From positions 54,709 through 118,708 of the forward strand of contig CANLVD010000012.1 of NCBI GenBank assembly GCA_947494445.1: 64,000 nt of DNA. Direction: 5' to 3'. A model generated the notes under the pieces. It was not told where the DNA came from. It saw only the letters and a program-made list of their open reading frames with translations, and did not search any database. Position numbers and translations under genes: made by a program. This stretch comes from an uncultured Paracoccaceae bacterium (GTDB taxonomy: Bacteria; Pseudomonadota; Alphaproteobacteria; Rhodobacterales; Rhodobacteraceae). This document shows positions 55,901 through 63,531 of the stretch, in pieces (position 1 is the first letter of the stretch; the number at the start of each line of letters is the position of its first letter).

Positions 55901-56287
55901 TGCGCCGTAATCCGATGCAAGCCGCAGGGTGCCCTGCATGGAACTGGTGTCATCGGGCAGGGGAACGGCGTTGCACAGTGTGGTGAGCGCGCTGCGGGTG
56001 TAGCTGCCCATCTCGCCGTCCTCCAGCCGCTTGTCATCGTCTGACAGGGCCGTGCGCAGGCCAAGCTGAAGCTGTTCGACGGCTTCTTCCGACAGGCCGA
56101 ACACTGCGTTGCGGGCGCTGAGATCCTCGCAGGCCGCATGGGCGATGCTGGCGGGCAGCAGGAAGGCCAGAAGGGCAATGGACAGGCGTGCGGAGCGCCG
56201 GGTGCACCGGGCAAAGAGGGCCGACAGGCCGGATCCGATTGCGCTGATCCGGCGGACAAGGGTTCGGGACATCCGGGGATGGGTCAT
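52973..56287 (-). CDS. large envelope protein with GH18-like segment, eCIS-linked
   Basis: The protein has 1104 residues. A long N-terminus (basic to about residue 35, then ARLSIALLAFLLPASIAHA) looks like a signal peptide. A helical Ala/Leu-rich region (about 55-640) follows, then VHAFYPFWFYPTKPD and ISHISFYGLEMARA..TLRGWDSW..DSVTLILDGYAAADEDA (about 660-900), which resembles a GH18/chitinase-like barrel but lacks the DxxDxDxE acid motif. Three transmembrane helices close the protein (about 1000-1095). ATG 56287 overlaps the ATPase stop by 4 bases (ATGA), so it is translationally coupled to the eCIS operon. It may anchor the injection system or act on the cell wall. It is not a known core eCIS component, and the enzymatic role is doubtful. 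Confidence 0.8.
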   Translation of the reverse strand: MTHPRMSRTLVRRISAIGSGLSALFARCTRRSARLSIALLAFLLPASIAHAACEDLSARNAVFGLSEEAVEQLQLGLRTALSDDDKRLEDGEMGSYTRSALTTLCNAVPLPDDTSSMQGTLRLASDYGALAGKVSDWARQVRAQDVVAKLILDPTAAQGDLAFRLAGPAAMTSAALKDLTADANACATLNPSALSETAREGFDIWLSHTDKPNPDLAGFCTTYPVDGQRADLEQALERLSSLEAALPGAVPALLSNAFGIWLTEDNLTRLPRLVGSEDAVRALVQAYFDDQPQTAPPPEEILQLPLPASCVPTGGASTLRFNTFTDTLIGELSETVDIAALIDPLLNAPQPSRSALWTEIETAVTGKLDACAIDQMRAVVFHETSLGLAFTLDPVETANLVFSSVPQTTADAITPLIGSSAQSRDAVLSGAEAAIRKAEAEVVAAETKLSADTLAAAAEPALEVFDTPPEDVPAFDAVELPEQLTVTEATLNAALAVTPDATFRDALTNAPYQPATQPQMIVSDALRALEGPAKARVDAAVAATLSKLSPAVSETWSLNKRLRTALLDQPALQTGEVELDAEALATQLETLIGLSYPYPRLMEVALADAGLDPKTSPIGATALTLTDTSLSEEEAEAERIYGPIAAPCGCVPKRGTDSEVHAFYPFWFYPTKPDPSAPEPAEGEEPPATTPEPVDFETISHISFYGLEMARAVDEGGQQTGLVITHHENQWIEAKRSFINAAHRHRARADLSLTLRGWDSWTADQMSNVTKKIDRLSAPFKRFPTRSFADIRAGLPTLFDAPQVDSVTLILDGYAAADEDAIEQLRIMISTLSEVLRERDQLLNLAIDTDLSEGTATQGLFDNLKQVLVEDAEGVKLVNRVLVFLERKTSKTKKRMRFRMEQGFFQGEDRQRTLRSIVPVLPPSGHELVLRSNTGATSAETPPGAYSQFDDDIIYFNDNFGGVAFWPMPIASAPETPELAKIIGDRWDVGLLANLSEPASERVVELCTWACPNRSYLALIAMVTFAVLALLTWRSFYSGNAHFMAFKLGLVWIMLVIVLVLLGILQGCDHEAYWPPKLLTALVVWLILIMVFNIYQRARNGPKP

Positions 56288-57621
56288 GCGACACGCCCTT
56301 CTTTTCTGAGTTCGGCCACGACGGCCCGCGAAAAATCCTGTGCATCCACCTGCTCGGACCCGCGCCTGAGCGCGGTGATCGTGGCATGACGCACAACGTT
56401 TGAAATGGAGCCGCCGGTCAGCTCGTGGCTTTCGGCAAGCGCTGGAATGTCGACATCCTGTCCCAGCGGCACATTGCTGAGCGCATGGGTCCAGAGAAGT
56501 TTGCGCTCTTCCCGGTCAGGGCGGGTGAAACCGATGGCCATCTGGAAGCGGCGGAAGAACGCCTCGTCAATATTGCCGCGCAGGTTGGAGGCAAGGATCA
56601 CGAGGCTTTCGCATTCCTCGATCCGTTGCAGCAGATAGGCGACCTCCTGATTGGCGTGGCGGTCGTTGGAACTGGTGGTCTGGGTCCGGGTGCCGAACAG
56701 AGCATCAGCCTCGTCAAAGAACAGGATCCAGTCACGCTCTGCTGCCAGATCGAAGATGGTCGCGAGGTTCTTTTCGGTCTCGCCGATGTATTTCGAGACG
56801 ACCGCCGACAGATCGATGCGGTAGACATCAAGGCCGGTGGTCTTGCCCAGAAGTGTGGCCGTCAGGGTCTTGCCGGTGCCCGGTGGGCCGTAAAACAGCG
56901 CCTTGAAGCCCTTGCCAAGCCGCGAGGCAAGCCCCCAGTCGTCCAGAATGCGGCTGCGGTTCTCCATCCACGCAGTGATGTGGCCCAGTCCTTGCATGAC
57001 ATCACGCGACAGCACCAGATCGTCCCAGTCCAGCCCGGTGGTCAGGCGATGGGCGGGGAACTCGGGCGAGAAATCCGGTTTCGGCGGGGTGCCGCTGCAC
57101 AAGGCGATGACCCTGTGCGCGGGCAGGTGCAGGATGGCGGCAAAAGCGGCTTCGGGCTGGGTCGGATTGGCTGAGCCCAGCGTCAGGCCGATCTTGCGGC
57201 GCAAAGGGTGATCGGCGTCAAACAGCGTCATCGCGCGGATCCGGGCGTCGGTGCGCGCGCCTGCGACCAGAAAAAGCGCCGTTTCCGCAGTGGGACGGAA
57301 GCCCGCATGGTCGCTGACCACGCCGCCGAATTGCGAAAACCCCCGGTTCAGACCGGAGTTCTTCACGAAAAACGGGTCGAGCAGCGCGGAATTGACATGC
57401 GGGGCCATGGCAAGCGCCAGAACGATCCGCGCCTGTGTGTCCAGAGGGGCCGATGCGATGAGCGCGCCAAGGGCCGAGGTCTCCGGCTGCACGGGCGGGG
57501 CGGGCAGGTCCGGGTCGCTGTCGGGATCGGTGAAAAACCCTGTCAGCCGTGCGTCGATCACGCTGGCAAGCCATGTCATCTCGGCCGCGATGGCGTCGGC
57601 GTGGAGCGGATCAGAGGTCAT
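56284..57621 (-). CDS. eCIS AAA+ ATPase (Afp15-like)
   Basis: This 445-residue protein has an N-terminal helical domain (1-200) and a single AAA+ module: Walker A GPPGTGKT (245-252), Walker B ILFFDEADALF (299-309), sensor/SRH with ILASNLRGNIDEAFFRRF (342-359) and a small lid domain. An AAA+ ATPase directly after the tape-measure gene is a hallmark of extracellular contractile injection systems (Afp/PVC group), where it is needed for assembly. ATG 57621 is chosen because it overlaps the tape-measure stop by 11 bases and starts MTSDPLHADA; a longer in-frame extension to 57771 would run deep into that gene. The downstream gene overlaps by 4 bases. Confidence 0.93.
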   Translation of the reverse strand: MTSDPLHADAIAAEMTWLASVIDARLTGFFTDPDSDPDLPAPPVQPETSALGALIASAPLDTQARIVLALAMAPHVNSALLDPFFVKNSGLNRGFSQFGGVVSDHAGFRPTAETALFLVAGARTDARIRAMTLFDADHPLRRKIGLTLGSANPTQPEAAFAAILHLPAHRVIALCSGTPPKPDFSPEFPAHRLTTGLDWDDLVLSRDVMQGLGHITAWMENRSRILDDWGLASRLGKGFKALFYGPPGTGKTLTATLLGKTTGLDVYRIDLSAVVSKYIGETEKNLATIFDLAAERDWILFFDEADALFGTRTQTTSSNDRHANQEVAYLLQRIEECESLVILASNLRGNIDEAFFRRFQMAIGFTRPDREERKLLWTHALSNVPLGQDVDIPALAESHELTGGSISNVVRHATITALRRGSEQVDAQDFSRAVVAELRKEGRVA

Positions 57622-60600
57622 CGCGGTCCCTCCAGCTGACAAAAAGCGGTGCGGGCATCCACGGCAGGCGCATGGGGCTGAGCGCCCATGGCAAGCCGTC
57701 AAGCAGCACGTCGAAGGGTTTCGGCGCGACGTTGAGGCGCGGGCCGGTGGCGTCCTGGGTGAGCGTGCCATCGCGGCGCAGGAAGGCCTCCTGCAGGCCT
57801 TCCGGGCTGGTCTGGCCCAGCTTGCCCCAATGGGCGATCACAGCCGGAAGCAGGCTGTCGGTGAGGGTTGTGTCCGCGTCATCGAGGTCGATCCAGGTCA
57901 GTTTGACCTCAGGCGGCAGGGCCAGCAGGCAGCGTTCCAGCGGATCGGGCGGGCGCGGGCCCTCAAAACCGGTGAGGCGCGCCAGAACGGCGGCGGCGCG
58001 GGCCGGATCGGTGAGTGTCTTGCCGTCGGTCAGTTTGAGCGCAGTAAACAGGCGCGGCAGGAACGGGCCGAAAAGTGCAAGGCCGGCGCAGTGGCTGAGC
58101 ATGGTCGTTGCCTCATGGCTTTGGGGGCTGTCCTGCGCAGGCAGGAGGCCGGTCAGCGCCTCGTGCACCTGACGGGAGATGCGCAGGCCGTCTGCATCGC
58201 GGTCCAACGGGTGCGGCTGGCTGAACCGGCTGGCCAGAAGGCGGGTCAGCGCAGGGCGGTCGTCAGGGTCCGGCGCGGCGGCGGCAATGGCTGCTGCACA
58301 AAGCTGGTCGAGTGGCGAAGGCGCACCCAGAAGCGGCATCAGGATGGCCCAGAAGGCGGCAGGTTCGGGCGGGGCGGGCAGGGCGGACCAAAGCTGTTGC
58401 AGGGCGCGCTTACGATCAAGCGCGGGGGCATCGGCCAGATCGGCGAAAAGCCGGGGCAGGGCGCTGGACAGCGGCTGTGGGGCGGCGCGCATCTCCTCCA
58501 GCGCGGGGCGCAGGTCGGGGAACTTTCGCAGAAGCGTTGCAAGATCGGCCTGCGGGAGCGTGGGCAGCGGCAGCGTTGTGGGCGACGATGTGCTGCCGGG
58601 CGGTTCGCGGTCGACGGAGGGAAGGGGTTTCGTCGGTGAGTACGCCTTTGGCAGGTGGTGTGTGTCCGGTGTCGGCGTCTGTCGCGCGCGAACATCGGGA
58701 TCGGTCTGCGGTGGGGACACTTGTAGCGGGATATCGGATGACCGGGAGCGGTCCTGCGGTTGGCTCTGCGTCCCGTCGCTGATAGAGGGAATTTGCGCGT
58801 CCGGAAGCTGCCCGGGATCCGGGGTCGCAGTCTGCGTTCCGGGGAGCGCAGGCGGCGGGGCGCTGGCTGCGGCTTCAAGGTCCACGGGGGTGCCGGTCAG
58901 CAGGTTTTGCAGCACCTGACGCAGGGCGGCGCGGGGCGAGCGGGCCTCTCGCCCCAGTTGACGGATGGCGTTGCGCAGATCCTCCGCCGTCAAGGGCAGC
59001 AGGCGGTTGATGGCGTGGTTGAGCACCGGCAGGCCGAGCCGTTCAATGGCGGCCGGATCGGTCTTGAGAGCGCGGCGCAGGCTGCTGGCAGATGCGGTGT
59101 TGAGCGGCGGTCGCTGGGCGAGCACGGTCATCGGCAGAGGTGCCTCCGGATCAACCAGTGCACGGACCAGACGGAGCATCAAGGCGCGCGTCAGCGGCTT
59201 GTCCCGGGTCGCGCCGCGCAGGGTGGACGTCCGCTCATCGGTGCTGGCGGTGAGCAGGGTCTGGAGGGTGGTGCTTAGCTTATCCGTCTGTAATGCATTG
59301 AAATTATGAGTTTTTTTTAGTATTTTCGACCCGAGTTCAGCCGGTGCATCCATTGGTGCGGCAAGGGCTTGATCTGTCACGGGGTGCGTTTGCGCTGGTG
59401 TCACAGGCGCGGGCTGTTCTGTTGCGGGCTGGCCTGAAGGGGGTGCGTCGGCCCCGGTCCGGGCGGCGTCCGGTTGGGTCTTTGGCAGCGTGGAGGCGGG
59501 CCAGCGTTTCCGCATATGGACCGGGTACATGCCAAGGGCCAGCAGCAGCGTTTCGCGCGCCGGGGTGAGGGGCGTGCGCGGCTGGGCAGGCGCATCCGCG
59601 GGGTGCAGGAGTGCGCGCAGCATCGGATCAGCCCTTGGCGGCAGGTTTGCCAGAAGTGCGGCGTGTTCATCGGGACCAAGCGCGAGCAACGCGGCAGCAA
59701 CGGCATCGGGATCATCTGACCAGAGGGTTGTCAGGTCGGGCAGGGGTGCTGCTGGCGCGGTCTGTGGCTTTGGGTCAGGCGGGTCCTGGCCCGGAGTCCC
59801 CTGCGGTTCAGCCGGGGAGGCGGTGTCCTGAGAGCCAGACCTGTGCAGTTCGCCTTCCGGCTGGCCGGGGTGTTTGCCGAACTGTGGTGCGTTGGGCAGG
59901 GTCCGGTCGGGATCAGGGCCGGTTTCGACTGGATCGTCCGTGACTGCACCTTGCGCGCGCAAGTCTGGGGCGCTGGGGTGGTCTTCGGTGCCGGACTGCG
60001 CAGGTGTTCGGGATGGGGTCGTGTCGGTCGGACCTGTGGTGCCTTGCGATTGGTCGGGATCATCCGAAGAACTGGAAGACGGTGCGAGTTGTGCCAGGGG
60101 GGTCTTGCGGTCCGGTGACTGGCCATCGGGTGCGTGTGTGCCCGGTTCAGGGTCTGGGGGTGGTGTGAGGTGCTGATCTCCGGAGCGGTTTTGGCGGCCT
60201 TGCGCGGGGCTTTCGGCTGACGCTGAGGGAACGGGAGCCTCCGGGTGCGATGGGGAGGGCGTGTCAGGGGTTGGATCGGTGGTTTTGGCCGCGTGCGGAG
60301 GCGCAGGGTCTTCGCGGCCCGCAGCTGGTGGTTTCTGTGAGGAAGGTCGGTGGTCTGCAGAGGTCTCTGGGCGATCGAGCCCTTCAGCCGGTGGTGTTGC
60401 GGGCGTCTGGTCAGGGCTCTTGTGCAGATCGGGGGACGGGGTTTCACCGGGGTACGCAGTGGATGGGTGACGGGGTTCGGACTGCTGATCGGCGGGGTGA
60501 TCTGGAGCCCGAGACACGGTGCCTTGTGCTGTGTCCTTGCCCGACCTGACCGGTGCTCTCTGGTCAGCAGCATGAGCAGGGGGTTGGTCCGCCGGGCGTT

Positions 60601-61330
60601 CATCAGGGGAAGGCGGCATGGCTTCAGCGCTGGAAACCGGGCGGTCGGTGGCATGTTCAGACGCCGGAGTTGCGTTTGCCGGTGCATCCCCGGATTTCGC
60701 GGAGGGTGTTTCCGGGGGACCCTCAGCTGCATGAGCTGGTGCCGGGGTTTCAGGCGCAGGTTCTGTGGCGGGTGTGGTGCCGGTGGGGTGTTGTGCGAGG
60801 GTGTCGGCGCTGGTTCCGGTGTCGGGAAATGTCGGGTCCGGGGGTGACGGCTGGGCTGTCCGGGTGAAGTGATCCGCGTCTGCCGGGCGGGTTGGATCCG
60901 GCAGGGCGTGCGCCCCAGTGTCCGGAGCTGGTGCATCGGTCGGTTTTGCCTGAGCGGCTGCCAATTCGCGCAACAGCGGCACGAGGTTGGGTGCCGGTTT
61001 TGGTGTCAGTTGGTCTTGTGGCGGACGGGCGGGTTCGGCGGAGCCAAGCGCCAGCGCGTCGGTCAGTTGGCGGCGCAGGCGGGCGCGCAGGTCGTGCCAG
61101 TCGGGGGTTGCATCGTGATCGCCAAGGTCGATCACGAGGTGTTCCAGCAGACAATCACCGTCATGGGCGGCGAGAGTCGCGTCGATCTCGGGCAGAAGCT
61201 CGGCCCGGATTGCGGCGAGCAGGCGCTCGGGCGTCGACAGCGGGCCGGTGTCGGCGAAGACCTCAAAATCAAAGCGACACTGGGCGATGCGATCGGGGGG
61301 ATCGGCTGTCTGGCGGGGCAGGGCGATCAT
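57611..61330 (-). CDS. eCIS tape-measure-family protein with long disordered insert
   Basis: The protein has 1239 residues. The N-terminus (about 10-95) matches the CIS_TMP pattern (CRFDFEVFADT, ELLPEIDATL, LEHLVIDLGDHD, LRARLRRQLTDAL) and the C-terminus carries its other signature (PFDVLLDGLPWALSPMRLPWMPAPL). In eCIS this protein sets tube length. Between them lies an extreme Pro/Ala/Asp/Thr/Ser-rich, charge-patterned region (about 100-560) that must be disordered, then Ala/Leu/Pro-rich helical segments. An AT-rich patch at about 59270-59335 includes an A8 run on the coding strand (59311-59318). ATG 61330 overlaps the baseplate stop by 4 bases and its own stop overlaps the ATPase start, so the operon is tightly coupled. 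The insert is unusual for a tape measure and may scale length or hold cargo. Confidence 0.9.
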   Translation of the reverse strand: MIALPRQTADPPDRIAQCRFDFEVFADTGPLSTPERLLAAIRAELLPEIDATLAAHDGDCLLEHLVIDLGDHDATPDWHDLRARLRRQLTDALALGSAEPARPPQDQLTPKPAPNLVPLLRELAAAQAKPTDAPAPDTGAHALPDPTRPADADHFTRTAQPSPPDPTFPDTGTSADTLAQHPTGTTPATEPAPETPAPAHAAEGPPETPSAKSGDAPANATPASEHATDRPVSSAEAMPPSPDERPADQPPAHAADQRAPVRSGKDTAQGTVSRAPDHPADQQSEPRHPSTAYPGETPSPDLHKSPDQTPATPPAEGLDRPETSADHRPSSQKPPAAGREDPAPPHAAKTTDPTPDTPSPSHPEAPVPSASAESPAQGRQNRSGDQHLTPPPDPEPGTHAPDGQSPDRKTPLAQLAPSSSSSDDPDQSQGTTGPTDTTPSRTPAQSGTEDHPSAPDLRAQGAVTDDPVETGPDPDRTLPNAPQFGKHPGQPEGELHRSGSQDTASPAEPQGTPGQDPPDPKPQTAPAAPLPDLTTLWSDDPDAVAAALLALGPDEHAALLANLPPRADPMLRALLHPADAPAQPRTPLTPARETLLLALGMYPVHMRKRWPASTLPKTQPDAARTGADAPPSGQPATEQPAPVTPAQTHPVTDQALAAPMDAPAELGSKILKKTHNFNALQTDKLSTTLQTLLTASTDERTSTLRGATRDKPLTRALMLRLVRALVDPEAPLPMTVLAQRPPLNTASASSLRRALKTDPAAIERLGLPVLNHAINRLLPLTAEDLRNAIRQLGREARSPRAALRQVLQNLLTGTPVDLEAAASAPPPALPGTQTATPDPGQLPDAQIPSISDGTQSQPQDRSRSSDIPLQVSPPQTDPDVRARQTPTPDTHHLPKAYSPTKPLPSVDREPPGSTSSPTTLPLPTLPQADLATLLRKFPDLRPALEEMRAAPQPLSSALPRLFADLADAPALDRKRALQQLWSALPAPPEPAAFWAILMPLLGAPSPLDQLCAAAIAAAAPDPDDRPALTRLLASRFSQPHPLDRDADGLRISRQVHEALTGLLPAQDSPQSHEATTMLSHCAGLALFGPFLPRLFTALKLTDGKTLTDPARAAAVLARLTGFEGPRPPDPLERCLLALPPEVKLTWIDLDDADTTLTDSLLPAVIAHWGKLGQTSPEGLQEAFLRRDGTLTQDATGPRLNVAPKPFDVLLDGLPWALSPMRLPWMPAPLFVSWRDRDDL

Positions 61331-63531
61331 GGGTCTGATCCCTCCAGCCCGGTGAGGAGGCTTTCAATGTCCCCGCGAATGTCGGAGGTTTTGGCCTCGG
61401 CCAGTGTTGCCTCCAACCGTTCGCAGGTGTCGAGGTCGAGCCAATGGGTCATGATCAGGCACTGGGCGGGGGCATGGGTGCGGATCAGGCTGTGGAGATG
61501 GCGGCGGAAGGCGGGCTGGCTGGTGCGCGGGGTCCAGCCGGGCAGGATCAGATGGGCCCGGTGGGCGTGGCTGAAATTGGGGGTGTCGGTGAGCGCGACC
61601 TCCTCGATCAGGGTGATGGTCTCGGCTGCCTTGAAGAGCGCCTGCCAGCCGCGGCGCAGGCGATTTGCCATGGCCATGGCGTCTGCGGGGTCTTCAAAGC
61701 TTGCGACCGGCCAGAGATCGGGGCTGGTGGCATCGTCAAAGAGCACCAGCGTGCGGCCCGAGGAGACAGGGGCGCAGAGCCATGCGGTGTGCTGGCAGGT
61801 GCGGCTGAGGTGATCGGGGTGGATGCAGCCGTCCCTGGCGAAGGGCGCATGGGCCAGAAGGGCGTCCGGGGTCAGTGGTTCAAGGCTGTCATCGAGGGGC
61901 GGCAAGAGGTCGAGAGGGCTGTCCGTGGCGCTGAGACTGCCGGGTTTGAGCGTACCCTCGTGTGGTGTTGCCGAAGGGTCGAGCGCAAGGCCGATTGGCG
62001 GGAAGAGCGGTTGGCGCGGGACGCCTCCGGCGGGAGTATTTGGGGAAAATCGAAGGGCCGGTTGTGCGGTGAGATCAGCCAGATGGGCCAGACGTTTCAG
62101 AAGGCCGCCGGGGCGTGTGTCAGTTGGCCCGGTGCCCGCATCGGTGTTGAGGTCGGGCAGGGCTTTCAGCAGATCGCGACGCCAGGTGACGGCGAAGGCG
62201 GCCGCCTCATGAGCTGAGCGGTAGAGGTTGAGGCCGGTGCCTGCGATGTCGGGCATGGCCTCGCCCTGAAGGGCCAGCAGGTGATCGAGTGCCGTGATCT
62301 GGGCCTTGCGGGCCTCAGGCGTGGCGGCGGGCTGAACCTTGGTGGTCAGGGTCCGGGGCAGGGCCTTGAGCGTGTCGCGGATCCCGGCCAGATGACTGGT
62401 GACCGGCGCGCGGTAGGGGGCAAGGCTGTCAGCTGCCTGCCGGTAGACCGGGGGCAGGAGCGCATCGGGGGCAGGTTTTGGCAAAGTGCGGGGCTGGTGC
62501 GGGATCGGCTGGTCCCAGTCATCGGGATCGAGCGCATGGGGTGCGCGGGCCAGATGATCGGTTGTGACCTGACGCAGGGCCTTGGCGAAGGCTGCGGGAT
62601 CAAGGGTGATGCTGTGGCCGTCCTGTTCGATGAGGAGCGCGGGCAGGTCGCTGGCCTTGTCGGGCGTTTGGGTGAGATCGGCGAGCATCCAGTGGGGTTG
62701 TGTGTCGGGATCGGGATCATCCGCGCCGGGGCGGGGTTGCCATGCGCCCTTGAGGAGCGACAGATCCTTGAGGCCCGCGATCCCCGGCAGCGAGGTCAGG
62801 TGATTGAGATGGGGACCGAGCGGTGGCAGGCCGGAGGTGACTTTCGGCATCTCGCCATGGATCAGGAGCGGGTTGGCCAGCACCTCGGCCCGGGTCGCAC
62901 CTTTGGCCTGATCGCCATGGGCACGCGGCAGGCCGCTGAGGATCTGGGTGACGTGGAAGACCAGTTCGGCCAGCGCGTATTCGGGCCGGGCAAGGGCTGC
63001 CAGCGTGATCCGGCCTGCAAGGTGGCAATCGCGCGGGCGGGCGACCTGCACCTCGACCAGCCGCGTGCCAAGCGGGTGGCAATCCGCAAAGCGCGCTTGG
63101 GCTGCGTCGGCCACGGCTTGAGCGGGCCAGTGGCTGCCATCGGGGCGGCGACCGGCCACGAGGCTGGCGGCATAGAGCCCCGGAGCGGGATCATGTCTGA
63201 GGGTTGCGCGCGCGATCTGGGGGGCCTTCATCAGGCGCGCCTCAAGATCGGCCTCGGTCACCGGGCTGGCGGGCAGGACCGCGCGGGGACCAAAGAGGCC
63301 GAGGGTCTCTAGCGCCAGATCGTCTGCGTCGATGCTGAGCAGATCGGCGATGTCGTGGCTGTTGAGATAACCCAGTTCGGTGAGCGCGAAGCAGGTGTGT
63401 TCCAGCAGGGTGACGCCGGGGTCGTGGATGTTGTAATCCGACCAGATCGCGCGCGAGGCGTCCTGCGCGCCTTTCAGTCCGACCCGCCGGAGCGCGTCAA
63501 AGGCCATCAGGGCTGGATCAGCCGCGCTCAC
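61327..63531 (-). CDS. eCIS baseplate-type protein
   Basis: The 734-residue protein starts at GTG 63531, overlapping the previous stop by 4 bases (GTGA). The N-terminal motif WSDYNIHDPGVTLLEHTCFALTELGY is characteristic of baseplate proteins of contractile systems (gp6/gp7- or Afp11/12-like group, variants of NxHDPGxTLLE). The rest is Leu/Ala/Pro-rich with many His and acidic residues and no enzyme motif. Directly upstream of the tape-measure gene, this is the expected position for a baseplate component. Which phage equivalent it is cannot be settled by eye. It ends ATGA-coupled to the tape-measure gene. Confidence 0.75.
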   Translation of the reverse strand: MSAADPALMAFDALRRVGLKGAQDASRAIWSDYNIHDPGVTLLEHTCFALTELGYLNSHDIADLLSIDADDLALETLGLFGPRAVLPASPVTEADLEARLMKAPQIARATLRHDPAPGLYAASLVAGRRPDGSHWPAQAVADAAQARFADCHPLGTRLVEVQVARPRDCHLAGRITLAALARPEYALAELVFHVTQILSGLPRAHGDQAKGATRAEVLANPLLIHGEMPKVTSGLPPLGPHLNHLTSLPGIAGLKDLSLLKGAWQPRPGADDPDPDTQPHWMLADLTQTPDKASDLPALLIEQDGHSITLDPAAFAKALRQVTTDHLARAPHALDPDDWDQPIPHQPRTLPKPAPDALLPPVYRQAADSLAPYRAPVTSHLAGIRDTLKALPRTLTTKVQPAATPEARKAQITALDHLLALQGEAMPDIAGTGLNLYRSAHEAAAFAVTWRRDLLKALPDLNTDAGTGPTDTRPGGLLKRLAHLADLTAQPALRFSPNTPAGGVPRQPLFPPIGLALDPSATPHEGTLKPGSLSATDSPLDLLPPLDDSLEPLTPDALLAHAPFARDGCIHPDHLSRTCQHTAWLCAPVSSGRTLVLFDDATSPDLWPVASFEDPADAMAMANRLRRGWQALFKAAETITLIEEVALTDTPNFSHAHRAHLILPGWTPRTSQPAFRRHLHSLIRTHAPAQCLIMTHWLDLDTCERLEATLAEAKTSDIRGDIESLLTGLEGSDP

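Noticed and set aside
59731..60936. Minus-strand open frame of 401 codons in another phase of the tape-measure gene
   Set aside because: It arises from the Pro/Ala/Thr-rich low-complexity stretch; the tape-measure frame has conserved N- and C-terminal signatures and coupled start and stop.
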